From the NCBI RefSeq assembly GCF_008000895.1, contig NZ_CP042823.1, positions 3,810,001-3,874,000 of the forward strand: a DNA stretch of 64,000 nucleotides, read 5' to 3'. Of the stretch, positions 55,422 to 64,000 are shown piece after piece. Under the pieces are notes generated by a model. The model was given only the letters and a program-made list of their open reading frames with translations. It was not told the origin of the DNA and did no database searches. Origin of the DNA: Methylobacterium sp. WL1 (GTDB lineage: Bacteria; Pseudomonadota; Alphaproteobacteria; Rhizobiales; Beijerinckiaceae). The position numbers were made by a program, and so were the translations under genes. Positions within the stretch are counted from its first letter, which is position 1; the number at the start of each line of letters is the position of its first letter.

Positions 55422-56822
55422 GTGAACGCCCCCGATCCCGTCCTGGCGCGCACCCTGCGGACCGACCCGGTGCGGCCGCGTTCGGCACCGCACCGGCTGT
55501 GGAAGCGCGTGAGCCGGTCGATCGGCGATGTCCTGCCCAAGGGGCTCTATGCCCGGTCGTTGATCATCATCATCGCGCCCGTGGTCCTGCTCCAGTCGGT
55601 GATCGCCTACACGTTCATGGAGCGGCACTGGCAGCTCGTGACCAAGCGCCTGTCGGCCGCGGTGACCGCGGACGTGGCGGCGCTGATCGACATCTACGAG
55701 AGCTACCCCCAAGACCGGGATGCCGAGACCCTGTCGCGCATCGCCGCGGAGCGGCTGAACCTCGACCTCGACATCCTGAAGGGCGCCAAGCTTCCGACCC
55801 AAGGGCCGCGGCCGTTCTTCTCGATCCTGGACGAAGCGCTCTCAGACGAGATCAGCCGCCAGATCCGACGGCCGTTCTGGATCGACACGGTCGGCCGCTC
55901 GAACCTGATCGAGATCCGGGTCGCGATCCCCGACGGGGTGATGCGGATCACCGCCCGGCGCAGCCAGGCCTACGCATCGAACTCGCACATCTTCCTGGTC
56001 TGGATGATCGGCTCGTCGCTGGTGCTGCTCGGCGTCGCGATCCTGTTTTTGCGCAACCAGATCAAACCGATCCTGCGGCTCGCCGCCGTAGCGGAGGGCT
56101 TCGGCAAGGGTCGGGAGATCGAGTTCAGGCCGCGCGGAGCCCGGGAGGTGCGCCAGGCCGGCCACGCCTTCATCGAGATGAAGCGGCGCATCGAGCGGGC
56201 CATGGAGCAGCGCACGACGATGCTCAACGGCGTGAGCCACGACCTACGCACCATCCTCACGCGCTTCCGCCTCTCCCTGGCGTTGTTCGAGCAGACCAGT
56301 GAGATCGAGGATCTCAGCCGTGACGTCGACGAGATGAGCCGGATGCTGGAGGGCTATCTCGCCTTCGCGCGCGGTGATTCCGCCGAGCCGGCGACGCCCA
56401 CGGACATGCGCGTGCTGCTGGAAGACCTGCGCAGCGACGTTGAGCGCCTGGGGGCCCATGTCTCGGAGGTCAATCTGGCGGGAGCCCCGGAGGTCACGGT
56501 ACGGCCGGGGGCGTTCCGGCGCTGCCTGTTCAACCTCGCCGCCAACGCCGCCCGGTACGGCGACACGGTGGCGATCTCCGGCCGGCTGGAGGCCCGCGCC
56601 TTCTACGTCTCGATCGACGACGACGGCCCGGGGATCCCGCCCGAGAGCCGCGAGGAGGTGTTCAAGCCGTTCGTGCGCCTCGATGATTCTCGCCAGGATG
56701 CGGGCGGATCCGGGCTCGGGCTGGCGATCGCCCGGGATATCGCCCGGGCGCATGGCGGGGATATCGCCCTGCACGAGAGCCCGCTGGGCGGGCTGCGGGC
56801 GACCGTTCGGGTTCCGGCCTGA
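55422..56822 (+). CDS. Orphan sensor histidine kinase (EnvZ-like)
   Basis: A 466-residue membrane kinase starting at GTG 55422. It has two membrane helices (about residues 45-65 and 187-207) with a periplasmic sensor loop, a HAMP-like linker, and the H-box MLNGVSHDLRTILTRFRLSL. The N-box is FNLAANAARYG, G1 is DDGPGIP and G2 is GGSGLGLAIA. No response-regulator gene adjoins it. It would phosphorylate an OmpR-type regulator encoded elsewhere. Confidence 0.93.
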   Translation: MNAPDPVLARTLRTDPVRPRSAPHRLWKRVSRSIGDVLPKGLYARSLIIIIAPVVLLQSVIAYTFMERHWQLVTKRLSAAVTADVAALIDIYESYPQDRDAETLSRIAAERLNLDLDILKGAKLPTQGPRPFFSILDEALSDEISRQIRRPFWIDTVGRSNLIEIRVAIPDGVMRITARRSQAYASNSHIFLVWMIGSSLVLLGVAILFLRNQIKPILRLAAVAEGFGKGREIEFRPRGAREVRQAGHAFIEMKRRIERAMEQRTTMLNGVSHDLRTILTRFRLSLALFEQTSEIEDLSRDVDEMSRMLEGYLAFARGDSAEPATPTDMRVLLEDLRSDVERLGAHVSEVNLAGAPEVTVRPGAFRRCLFNLAANAARYGDTVAISGRLEARAFYVSIDDDGPGIPPESREEVFKPFVRLDDSRQDAGGSGLGLAIARDIARAHGGDIALHESPLGGLRATVRVPA

Positions 56823-56828
56823 CGGCCG

Positions 56829-57119
56829 TCAGGCGTCGCTCGGCCCCCGCAGGCGCTGGATCTCGGCCTGGGCGTTGCGGATGAGATGGTCGATGCTCGC
56901 CGCGTCGAGGGCGGCACGGCCGAGACGGTCGCGCAGGGCGGCTTCGCCGTTCCAGGCATAGCCGGCATCTTTCGGCAGGTGGCGCTGCAGCAGCGAACTG
57001 ACGACACTTTCGCGCCTGTAGGCAGGATGCCGCAGGAGCCGGCCGATCTGCGCCGTCAGGATGTCGAGCGGCGATAGATTTTGGCTACTGCCTCTCGACG
57101 TAACTGCTGTTGGGCGCAT
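56829..57119 (-). CDS. Small hypothetical protein
   Basis: A 96-residue, helix-rich soluble protein. It includes LDILTAQIGRLLRHPAYRR, LLQRHLPKDAGYAWNGEAAL and an Arg/Gln C-terminal helix. Its 3' end is six bases from the kinase stop on the other strand. Family not recognised. Confidence 0.65.
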   Translation of the reverse strand: MRPTAVTSRGSSQNLSPLDILTAQIGRLLRHPAYRRESVVSSLLQRHLPKDAGYAWNGEAALRDRLGRAALDAASIDHLIRNAQAEIQRLRGPSDA

Positions 57120-57295
57120 ACTGGCATCTCCTCCCGGAAAGCCAGTATCCGGTTAAATGCTTGCGCTTCGGTGAGCGGCAGCGCGATCCAGCGAAAAACT
57201 GCCGCCGCCGGGGTCCCAACCGTTGCAGCAGGGTGGTATGCAGGTTCGACGCCCACGAGCCGCGGCCCACCGCGCGCCGGATCCGAGTGCCCAAT

Positions 57296-57487
57296 ATGAA
57301 CCCGCTCGTCCCCCTGTTCATCCTGCTCTCCCTGCCGTTGGCCGCCATCGGCCTGGTGCTCTACACGGACACGGGCATCGAGCCGGCCCTGTTCTACGCC
57401 TCGGTGAAGACCTTCGTGATCCTGGGCGCGATCGCCGTGGCGATGTCGTTCGGGGCCATGAAGCTCGCCGAGCGCACCAAGCACTAG
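57296..57487 (+). CDS. Small two-helix membrane protein
   Basis: A 63-residue protein with two hydrophobic segments (LVPLFILLSLPLAAIGLVLY and YASVKTFVILGAIAVAMSFG) and a short basic tail. Function unknown. It precedes the aminotransferase gene by 24 bases and could be on its transcript. Confidence 0.7.
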   Translation: MNPLVPLFILLSLPLAAIGLVLYTDTGIEPALFYASVKTFVILGAIAVAMSFGAMKLAERTKH

Positions 57488-57511
57488 AACGACCGTCCCG
57501 CGGAGAGCGCG

Positions 57512-58693
57512 ATGCTGCACGTCGTCCCGGCCTTCTCGCGCATCGGCGAGGAGAACGCGTTCACGGTGCTGGCCCGCGCCCAGGCGCTCTCAGCCCAAGG
57601 GCGGGACGTGATCAATCTCGGCATCGGCCAGCCCGACATGCCGACGCCGGCCCACGTGGTCGAGGCGGGCATCAAGGCCCTGCGCGACGGGCACCACGGC
57701 TACACGCCGGCCGTGGGCATCCCGGGTCTTCGCGAGGCCGTGGCGCGCGACATCCACCGCCGTCACGCCGTCGAGGTCTCGCCCGAATCCGTGATGATCG
57801 TGCCGGGCGGCAAAATCACCATGTTCATGGCGATCCTGATGTTCGGCGAGCCCGGCGCCGAGATCCTGTACCCGGATCCGGGTTTTCCGATCTATCGCTC
57901 GATGATCGAGTTCACCGGGGCGACGCCGGTGCCGGTGCCGATCCGCGAGGCGAACGGCTTCGCCTTCTCGGCCGCCGAGACCTTGGCCCTGATCACGCCG
58001 AAGACCCGCCTCTTGATCGTGAACTCGCCCGCCAACCCGACCGGTGGCGTGACGCCCAAGGCGGAGATCGACGCTTTGGTGGCGGGCCTTGCCGACCACC
58101 CGGATGTCGCAGTGCTGTCGGACGAGATCTACGGCACGATGACGTATGACGGCGAAGCCCATCACTCGCTGCTGACCTATCCCGAGATTCGCGACCGGCT
58201 GATCTACCTCGACGGCGCGTCGAAGACCTACGCGATGACCGGCTGGCGACTCGGCTGGTCGGTATGGCCGAAGCCGCTCTACGACGCGGCCCGGAAGCTC
58301 GCGGTCAACGCCCATTCCTGCGTGAACGCCTCGACCCAATGGGCCGGCATCGCGGCGCTCGACGGCCCGCAGGATTGCGTGGCCGAGATGGTGGCCGAGT
58401 TCGACCGGCGACGGGCGATCGTGATCGACGGGCTGAACGCGTTGCCGGGCGTCTCGTGCATTGCCCCGAAGGGCGCGTTCTACGCCTTTCCGAATGTCTC
58501 CGAGACCGGGTGGAAGGCCAAGTCCCTCGCCGCCACCCTGCTGGAGGAGGCGGGCGTCGCGGTGATCGGCGGCCCGGATTTCGGGATCCACGGCGAAGGC
58601 TATATCCGGCTGTCCTACGCAAATTCGGCCGAGAACATCCGCCGGGCGATCGAGCGGATGGGAAAATTTCTGTCGGAGCGGAAACCGGGCTGA
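57512..58693 (+). CDS. Class I/II PLP-dependent aminotransferase
   Basis: A 393-residue fold-type I aminotransferase. The family opening INLGIGQPDMPTPAHVVEAG, the cofactor-binding NSPANPTGGV and the Schiff-base Lys in GASKTYAMTGWRLGW are present. It resembles aspartate/aromatic aminotransferases of the AAT superfamily; the amino donor is not evident. Upstream is a small membrane protein. Confidence 0.94.
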   Translation: MLHVVPAFSRIGEENAFTVLARAQALSAQGRDVINLGIGQPDMPTPAHVVEAGIKALRDGHHGYTPAVGIPGLREAVARDIHRRHAVEVSPESVMIVPGGKITMFMAILMFGEPGAEILYPDPGFPIYRSMIEFTGATPVPVPIREANGFAFSAAETLALITPKTRLLIVNSPANPTGGVTPKAEIDALVAGLADHPDVAVLSDEIYGTMTYDGEAHHSLLTYPEIRDRLIYLDGASKTYAMTGWRLGWSVWPKPLYDAARKLAVNAHSCVNASTQWAGIAALDGPQDCVAEMVAEFDRRRAIVIDGLNALPGVSCIAPKGAFYAFPNVSETGWKAKSLAATLLEEAGVAVIGGPDFGIHGEGYIRLSYANSAENIRRAIERMGKFLSERKPG

Positions 58694-58728
58694 CCAAGCT
58701 TACGAGACGAGCCCGTTCCGGATTTCCC

Positions 58729-58839
58729 CCTCATCCTGCGGTGGCGTAGCAAAGCGAAGCCCGCGAAAAAGTCCTCCCGCCCGCCGCGCGAGTCCTGGAC
58801 GGCTCCTTCGCGGCTGCTGCGCATCACCTCAGGATGAGG
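58729..58839. repeat. Intergenic element with terminal inverted repeats
   Basis: A 111-base element whose ends, CCTCATCCTGCGGTG and CACCTCAGGATGAGG, are inverted repeats with one mismatch. The body is GC-rich with internal dyads. CCTCATCCTGAGGTG-type elements are common between genes in this and related genera. Confidence 0.6.
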
Positions 58840-58882
58840 TGATGATTGGGAGGACGGGCCGGTTGCGACGCCGGCTGTCCGA

Positions 58883-59968
58883 TCAGGATTTCCCCGTCAC
58901 CCGCTTCTCGATCCAGCCGGCCAGCCAGTCGGCGATGTCGAGGCTGTTCTTGTCCTGCATCAGCATGTGCGAATTGCCGTGGATCCCGATTTCCGGGAGC
59001 AGGATTAGCTCGGCCCGGCCGCCGGCCGCGTTCGCAGCCGCCACGAAGCTGCGGCACTGCTTGAGCCGGGGGGCCCAGCGGGGCGAGGCGTCGACGTAGT
59101 CGCCGAACAGGACCAGGATCGGCAGGTCCTTGTAGGGGGCCAGATCGTCCTTGGCCGGATCCGGGCAGGCGGCGGGCTCGATCGCCACGATGGCCCGGAT
59201 CCCGGTGCGGTCGAGAGCAGCGGTCTGGAACGGGTAGATGCCCGATTGCGAGTGCGAGACCAGCACCGCGCCCTTCAGCCGTTTGGCGAGTTCCGACAGG
59301 GCCGGCACGGTCGGGTTCGGCACCGGCAGGGCGGCGGACCAGTCGGCGACCATCTGCTTCCAGAACTCGCCCTGGGCTTCCAGGGGGAATTGCATGCTCG
59401 GAAACACCTTCGGGTATTCCGGCCCGAACCGGAAGATCGCCCAGGCCGGCTCGCGCCCGGCGGAGAAGACCGGCGGCAGCGAATCGGCCTCGGCCTTGCC
59501 CATCTTCACCGCGTCGATCTGGGCCGGGCTGATCGCCGAGCGCCCGCGCCACGCTTGGTCGATGACGTAGGTCGGGAAGCCGCGACGGACGAAGAACTCG
59601 TCCCAGCCCATTCGCCCGTCCGGGGTCGTCTCCCAGGTCTTGCCGGTGAGGCAGCAGCCGTGGATCAGAACCACCGGCGGCCGCACGGGCTCGACCGGAA
59701 TCTGATAGCGCACATAGACCTGATCGACCGTGATCGTCCCGGACGGCGCGTAGGCCGGCAGGGTCGAGAGCGTATCGGACTGGATATCGCGACCGCCGAC
59801 GAAGAAGCTGCCCTGGCCCGACAGAGTCAGGGGGGCGGGCGGCGGATCGGCGGCGCGGACGGGGGCGACGCTCATGGCGATCAGACTCCCAGCGAGCAGA
59901 GCCCCGGTGAGGCCCCGGACGGCCCGTCGCGCATGGGACCGAGCGGGCGATGGCGGCAGCACTGGCAT
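58883..59968 (-). CDS. Exported alpha/beta hydrolase (esterase)
   Basis: A 361-residue protein with a Sec signal peptide ending VAPVRAAD near residue 39. The oxyanion segment is LIHGCCLTGKTW, the nucleophile elbow VSHSQSGIY and the catalytic His in IGIHGNSHML. It is an esterase or lipase-like enzyme of the periplasm. The substrate is unknown. Confidence 0.88.
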   Translation of the reverse strand: MPVLPPSPARSHARRAVRGLTGALLAGSLIAMSVAPVRAADPPPAPLTLSGQGSFFVGGRDIQSDTLSTLPAYAPSGTITVDQVYVRYQIPVEPVRPPVVLIHGCCLTGKTWETTPDGRMGWDEFFVRRGFPTYVIDQAWRGRSAISPAQIDAVKMGKAEADSLPPVFSAGREPAWAIFRFGPEYPKVFPSMQFPLEAQGEFWKQMVADWSAALPVPNPTVPALSELAKRLKGAVLVSHSQSGIYPFQTAALDRTGIRAIVAIEPAACPDPAKDDLAPYKDLPILVLFGDYVDASPRWAPRLKQCRSFVAAANAAGGRAELILLPEIGIHGNSHMLMQDKNSLDIADWLAGWIEKRVTGKS

Positions 59969-60079
59969 GGAACGTCCCGGCCTTCAGCGGCCGGGACGCG
60001 TCGACCCGGATCACCGCACCGCAACGCTAGCACGAAGCTCCGCCGCCGCGGGAGATCCAAAGCCGGGTATGGATATCGG

Positions 60080-60592
60080 TCAGGCGCCGATGTCTCGCTC
60101 GATCGAGGCGGTTGCGTTGCCGGGCACGTCGAGGGCCTCGGCGAGCATCTTCAGGAACTGACGCTCCTGCAGCGTGTCCGGATCGATCGCGAGCCGCGCG
60201 GCCGCGTAAATCCGCGCCGCCGCCTCCGGCTCGTTCACCCGTTCGGCGATCTCGTCGATCTCGGCGGGGCTTTCCAGTTCCCGGTCGAGCCAGGCCCGCC
60301 CGTCGGGATCGAGGCCGGCCTCGGCCACCGCCGCGTCGAGGCGCTTGCGCTCGGCGGTATCGATCATGCCGTCCGCGATGGTGGCGGCCACCATGGCCCG
60401 CAGCATCAGCCGGGCCTCGTCCTCGTCGACCTTCGAGAAGTCCGGGCCGTCCTGGGACGGTGGTGCCGAACCGCGAAGCGCCTTGTAGGCGATCCCGCCG
60501 ATCAGCGCGAGGCCGCCAAGAGCCGCGCTCGCGGCGACCCCGCCGCGCCGCGCGCGCACCAGCGCATCAACGATCTGCCTGCTATCAGCCAT
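60080..60592 (-). CDS. TerB/DUF533 family protein
   Basis: A 170-residue protein. A single hydrophobic segment (VAASAALGGLALIGGIAYKAL) near residue 20 precedes a TerB-like helical domain (LMLRAMVAATIADGMIDTAE, then RLAIDPDTLQERQFLKMLA). The start at 60592 gives the DUF533 N-terminus. The function is unsettled, perhaps stress-related and membrane-bound. Confidence 0.87.
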   Translation of the reverse strand: MADSRQIVDALVRARRGGVAASAALGGLALIGGIAYKALRGSAPPSQDGPDFSKVDEDEARLMLRAMVAATIADGMIDTAERKRLDAAVAEAGLDPDGRAWLDRELESPAEIDEIAERVNEPEAAARIYAAARLAIDPDTLQERQFLKMLAEALDVPGNATASIERDIGA

Positions 60593-60667
60593 GTCCGTCC
60601 TCCCGGGGTGTTGCGTTCCGAATCGGATCGGAAACCCCCGGGAGGCGGCCAAGTTCAGCGGCAGATG

Positions 60668-61018
60668 TCAGGCGTCGGCTTCGTCGTCCTCGTCCGCCTC
60701 GTCGATGTCGACGAGGAAGACGATGTCCGCCTCGTCCTCGTCTTCCTCCTCGGCGGTGTCGCCGCCGGCATGGTGCTTGTCGTCGGTGAACTCGCCCTCG
60801 CCGTCATCCTCGGCGAGCGCATCCTCGAAGATCTCGATCTCGTCCTCGTTGGCGGCCCGGATCGTGAGCGGCGAGGTGCCGTTCCAGAGCGGCTTGCCGT
60901 CGCTCGTCATCGTCCGGATGTCTTCCTTGAAACCCTCGCAGGTGAAGAGGTCCTTGGCGGACGCCTCGTCGCTGTTGATCACCGCCACGGCGGTGCCCTC
61001 GATCTCGAGCGTGAACAT
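60668..61018 (-). CDS. Acidic-tailed hypothetical protein
   Basis: A 116-residue protein. The N-terminal half is a small globular domain (FTLEIEGTAVAVINSDEASA, and TMTSDGKPLWNG); the C-terminal half is almost all Asp and Glu. The start at 61018 has AAGGA upstream. The family is not recognised, and the acidic tail suggests binding to a basic partner or cations. Confidence 0.7.
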   Translation of the reverse strand: MFTLEIEGTAVAVINSDEASAKDLFTCEGFKEDIRTMTSDGKPLWNGTSPLTIRAANEDEIEIFEDALAEDDGEGEFTDDKHHAGGDTAEEEDEDEADIVFLVDIDEADEDDEADA

Positions 61019-61266
61019 GGCCGGCATCCTTCTCGTAACCGTCCTTGGCGCGCCCGGTCAGCGGGATCGCGCGCGGGTGCGACGCACCGCCCCGGGGAGA
61101 AATGCCTAAGCTTACCCCGGCGGTCATGAGCGCCGCGCGCGGATGCTGTAGGGGTGAACCGGACGCCCGCCAAGCCCGTCTCAGTCAGTCCGCCGCGAAT
61201 GCGTGGCGCGAATCCTGCCCGGCCGATGGCCGTAACGAAACCAACCGGAAAGAAGGATCACCGCGG

Positions 61267-62151
61267 ATGCGGATCAGGCTCGGCTGCGAGATGCGCTACG
61301 CCTTCCCCTATCCGGTCCCGATGGTGGTGATGCTGAACGTGCATCCCACCCGGGCGGACGCCCTCGAGGCGCCCGACACGCTCCGCACCGAGCCGCCGGT
61401 GCCGGTCGATCTCTATCGCGACGGCTTCGGCAACCTGTGCGGCCGGTTGACCGCCCCGGCGGGGAACTTCACCCTCGGGACCGACGCGGTGATCGGCGAC
61501 GACGGAAGCCCGGACCCGGCCCATCCCGAGGCCGAGCAGCACGCGATCGAGGCGCTGCCGCCCGAGACGATCGTGTTCCTGCTGCCCAGCCGCTACTGCG
61601 AATCCGACTTGCTGGCCGACGAGGCATGGCGGCTGTTCGGACATCTCGAGCCGGGCTGGGGCCGGGTGCAGGCAGTTTGCGACTTCGTGCACGACCACAT
61701 CGCATTCGGGTACGAGTTCGCCCATGGCGACCGCACGGCGCAGGATGCCTATGCCGGCGGCCGGGGCGTCTGCCGCGACTTCACCCACCTCGCCGTGGCC
61801 TTCTGCCGCGCCCTTAACGTGCCGACCCGCTACTGCACGGGCTACATCAGCTTCATCGGGGAGCCCGAGCCGCACCCGGCCGGCGACTTCGCGGCCTGGA
61901 TGGAGGTGTTTCTCGGCGGGCGCTGGCACGTGTTCGACCCGCGCAACAACAGCCCGCGGATCGGCCGGGTGATGGTCGCCTACGGCCGCGACGCCGCGGA
62001 CGTGCCGCTGACCCACACGTTCGGCCCCAATCCCCTCGTCGGCTTCCGGGTCTGGGCCGAACGGATCGACCATCTCGACGCGTCCGGCGACGCACCGATC
62101 CTACCCGAAGAGCCGCTGCCGCCGCAGAGCATGGCGACCCGGATGGGGTGA
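61267..62151 (+). CDS. Transglutaminase-like family protein
   Basis: A 294-residue transglutaminase-like protein. The catalytic Cys is in GRGVCRDFTHLAVAFCRAL. The position of the canonical His (HAW) reads DFAAWMEVFLGGRWHVFDPR, so the His is Ala, while the Asp (FDPR) is kept. This subfamily in Rhizobiales often lacks His at that site. It may be a protease-like or non-catalytic member. Confidence 0.88.
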   Translation: MRIRLGCEMRYAFPYPVPMVVMLNVHPTRADALEAPDTLRTEPPVPVDLYRDGFGNLCGRLTAPAGNFTLGTDAVIGDDGSPDPAHPEAEQHAIEALPPETIVFLLPSRYCESDLLADEAWRLFGHLEPGWGRVQAVCDFVHDHIAFGYEFAHGDRTAQDAYAGGRGVCRDFTHLAVAFCRALNVPTRYCTGYISFIGEPEPHPAGDFAAWMEVFLGGRWHVFDPRNNSPRIGRVMVAYGRDAADVPLTHTFGPNPLVGFRVWAERIDHLDASGDAPILPEEPLPPQSMATRMG

Positions 62152-62168
62152 GTGCCGGGCTGGCTCTC

Positions 62169-63197
62169 TCAGACCCCCGCCCCGCGGGCGATGGCGCGCT
62201 TGACCACCGCCTGCACCTCGGGGTTCGACAGGAACAGGTCGTGGTTGATCAGGCCGCCGCCGTAATCGGAGGCGTCGGCGACGCGCACGCCGAGCGCCTC
62301 AAGCTTGGCGCGGTCGGCGGCGCCGGCCCGGACGCCGCCCGCGATCGCCGCGGACAGTTCGAGCGCCCGGTCGTTGGTCGATGAGATCACGGTGATCTTC
62401 GACACGTCGGGGCCGAGCCGGGCGACGCCGTTCGAGAACAGGTCGAAATCGATGTCGGGGGCGGCCAGCACCACCGCGCCGATCCGCGCCATGGCGGCCT
62501 CGCCGGCTTCGGCCCGCAGCATCCGGATGGTCTCGAGGGTCAGCAGCGTGCCCATCGAATGGGCGACGATGTTGATCCGCCCGGCGCTCGATGTCGACGT
62601 GACGGCCTTCAGCAGGTCCTCGAAGGCATCGCGCGACCAGAGCGCGCTCTCGCGATCGTAGTTGTAGTCGAAGGTCGCGGCGGCGGACGGCCAGGTGAAC
62701 AGGCCCGAGACGCCCCGGAACCGGATGCCGTCCGACAGGCGCGCCGCGCTCACGGCGGCGGATTCGAACGATTCCCGATACCCGTGGACGTAGATCAGCA
62801 CGTCGCGGCCGAGCGCCGCCTGCGCGAAGGCCTCGGCGGCACCTGGGCCGCTCTCGGTCTTGGGTACGGCCCCGATGGTCCAGTCGCCGGTGATGACTGC
62901 CGACACCTTGCCGAGCAGCGAGCGGTCGGGGGGCGACAGGCGCACCTCCGCGAAGCTCAGGCCGCGCCCGCGCTCGGAATTGAAGTACGGCGGCCGGGGC
63001 GGGTTGCCCACCGGCTTGCGCGTCGTGGCCACCAGCAGCACCGGCATGACGTCCAGCGCCGACTGCTTTTCGGGCAGCGCCGCAGAGGTGCCGAGGTCAT
63101 CGGTGACGCAGGCGCCAAGGCTCGGAGCGAGCCCCGCCGCCCCCGCGAGGGCGCCGATCCGGAGGAGTGCGCGGCGTGAGACGGTCTGGCTCGACAT
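62169..63197 (-). CDS. Alpha/beta hydrolase of the DUF900 family, lipoprotein
   Basis: A 342-residue protein. The N-terminus has a twin-arginine-like signal (SRRALLRIGALAG) leading to a lipobox LGAC at about residue 30, so it is probably an exported lipoprotein. The hydrolase core shows IYVHGYRESFESA and the nucleophile elbow AHSMGT. The start at 63197 is the first in-frame ATG before the signal. Confidence 0.87.
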   Translation of the reverse strand: MSSQTVSRRALLRIGALAGAAGLAPSLGACVTDDLGTSAALPEKQSALDVMPVLLVATTRKPVGNPPRPPYFNSERGRGLSFAEVRLSPPDRSLLGKVSAVITGDWTIGAVPKTESGPGAAEAFAQAALGRDVLIYVHGYRESFESAAVSAARLSDGIRFRGVSGLFTWPSAAATFDYNYDRESALWSRDAFEDLLKAVTSTSSAGRINIVAHSMGTLLTLETIRMLRAEAGEAAMARIGAVVLAAPDIDFDLFSNGVARLGPDVSKITVISSTNDRALELSAAIAGGVRAGAADRAKLEALGVRVADASDYGGGLINHDLFLSNPEVQAVVKRAIARGAGV

Positions 63198-63439
63198 GAT
63201 CCGGGTGCGTTCGGGCGGGGCGCCATCCGTCGCGCAGGATCGTGACCGTGGCGGGGCACGATCGCCCACCGGCCCTGTGGAGTACGGGTATTCAGCCCCC
63301 CGTGGTGCCGCGGACACAGGGTTGGGGGTCGACCCTGCGGGCTTGATCGCGCGCGCGTTGAGACGGCTCAGACCCCGCGGCCGCGGCCCGGCGACGATAC
63401 CCCCTCGACGGCAGCGCCAACCGCCGCCATGAAGGATCC

Positions 63440-64000
63440 ATGACGCCGACCATCGACATCGAGAGCCTGCGCGCGCGACTGCTGGGCGGCGACCGTGCCG
63501 CCCTGGCCCGGGCGATCACCCTGGCGGAGTCGAAACGCGCCGACCATCGGGCGCTCGCCGCCGCCTTGATCGACTTGGTTCTGCCGGAGACCGGCAAGGC
63601 GATCCGGGTCGGCATCACGGGCGTGCCGGGGGTCGGCAAGTCCACGACCATCGATGCCCTCGGATCGAACCTGACGGAGGCCGGCCACAAGGTCGCGGTG
63701 TTGGCAGTCGACCCGTCCTCATCGCGCACCGGCGGTTCGATCCTCGGCGACAAGACCCGGATGGCGCGGCTCGCCCACGATCCCAAGGCGTTCATCCGCC
63801 CCTCCCCGTCCTCCGGAACGCTGGGCGGCGTCGCGGCCAAGACCCGCGAGACCATGCTGCTCTGCGAGGCGGCCGGCTTCGACGTGATCCTGGTGGAGAC
63901 GGTGGGCGTCGGCCAGTCGGAGACGGCGGTCGCCGACCTCACCGACTTCTTCCTCGTGCTGATGCTGCCCGGGGCCGGCGACGAGCTTCAGGGCATCAAG
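63440..64000 (+). CDS. meaB: MeaB / ArgK-type GTPase, N-terminal part (3' end outside window)
   Basis: The first 187 codons of a G3E GTPase. Walker A is GVPGVGKST, switch regions include [19 protein letters not shown], and [13 protein letters not shown] is diagnostic of MeaB/ArgK. It protects and reactivates B12-dependent methylmalonyl-CoA mutase, an enzyme of the ethylmalonyl-CoA pathway in methylotrophs of this genus. The frame runs off the right edge. Confidence 0.93.
   Translation, partial: MTPTIDIESLRARLLGGDRAALARAITLAESKRADHRALAAALIDLVLPETGKAIRVGITGVPGVGKSTTIDALGSNLTEAGHKVAVLAVDPSSSRTGGSILGDKTRMARLAHDPKAFIRPSPSSGTLGGVAAKTRETMLLCEAAGFDVILVETVGVGQSETAVADLTDFFLVLMLPGAGDELQGIK

Overview
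The window is high-GC alphaproteobacterial DNA and most likely comes from Methylobacterium or Methylorubrum. The evidence is the core block tig-clpP-clpX-lon, the glnB/glnII/glnA nitrogen cluster with a DUF2735 gene, and a meaB-type GTPase at the right edge. Species cannot be named from the sequence alone. Both ends cut through genes: an aldehyde dehydrogenase on the left and meaB on the right.

Bases 1-32,300 hold a long catabolic and transport block with its own regulators. It encodes an aldehyde dehydrogenase, four MFS carriers, four alpha/beta hydrolases or lactonase-like enzymes, and a LysR regulator divergent from a branched-chain-amino-acid-type ABC transporter whose LivM and LivG are fused. 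It also has a cyclase-family hydrolase, an amidase, two lone periplasmic binding proteins, an aspartate-dehydrogenase-like protein, an ACMSD-type amidohydrolase and an IclR regulator. The last part is a CoA-dependent module (two adjacent acyl-CoA dehydrogenases, a CaiB-type CoA transferase and a crotonase), followed by a class II aldolase, an SMP-30 lactonase and a CMD-family protein. Together they look like uptake and stepwise degradation of one or more amide- or ester-containing organic acids, perhaps aromatic. The substrate is not evident.

Bases 32,300-36,700 are accessory and partly decayed. They contain a broken short-chain dehydrogenase, small orphan genes, a frameshifted winged-helix gene, and a lower-GC three-gene minus-strand cassette with a TIGR04255-like protein that ends at the 3' side of tRNA-Val(UAC).

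Bases 36,900-51,400 are mostly core: tRNA-Val, an Asp/Glu-racemase-like protein, lon, clpX, clpP, tig, tRNA-Leu(UAG), a degenerate frameshifted multicopper oxidase, the NAD(P)HX repair enzyme, PII, DUF2735, and the divergent glutamine synthetases GlnII and GlnA with a candidate sigma-54 promoter.

Bases 51,500-53,200 are an AT-rich toxin/immunity islet. A CdiA-CT-like RNase A toxin frame is cut by one in-frame amber codon. It is followed by two intact tandem immunity paralogues and a third, decayed one. Bases 53,200-64,000 return to ordinary chromosomal genes: a VOC protein, an RNase D-like exonuclease, a DUF985 cupin, an orphan sensor kinase, an aminotransferase, esterases, a TerB/DUF533 protein, a transglutaminase-like protein and meaB.
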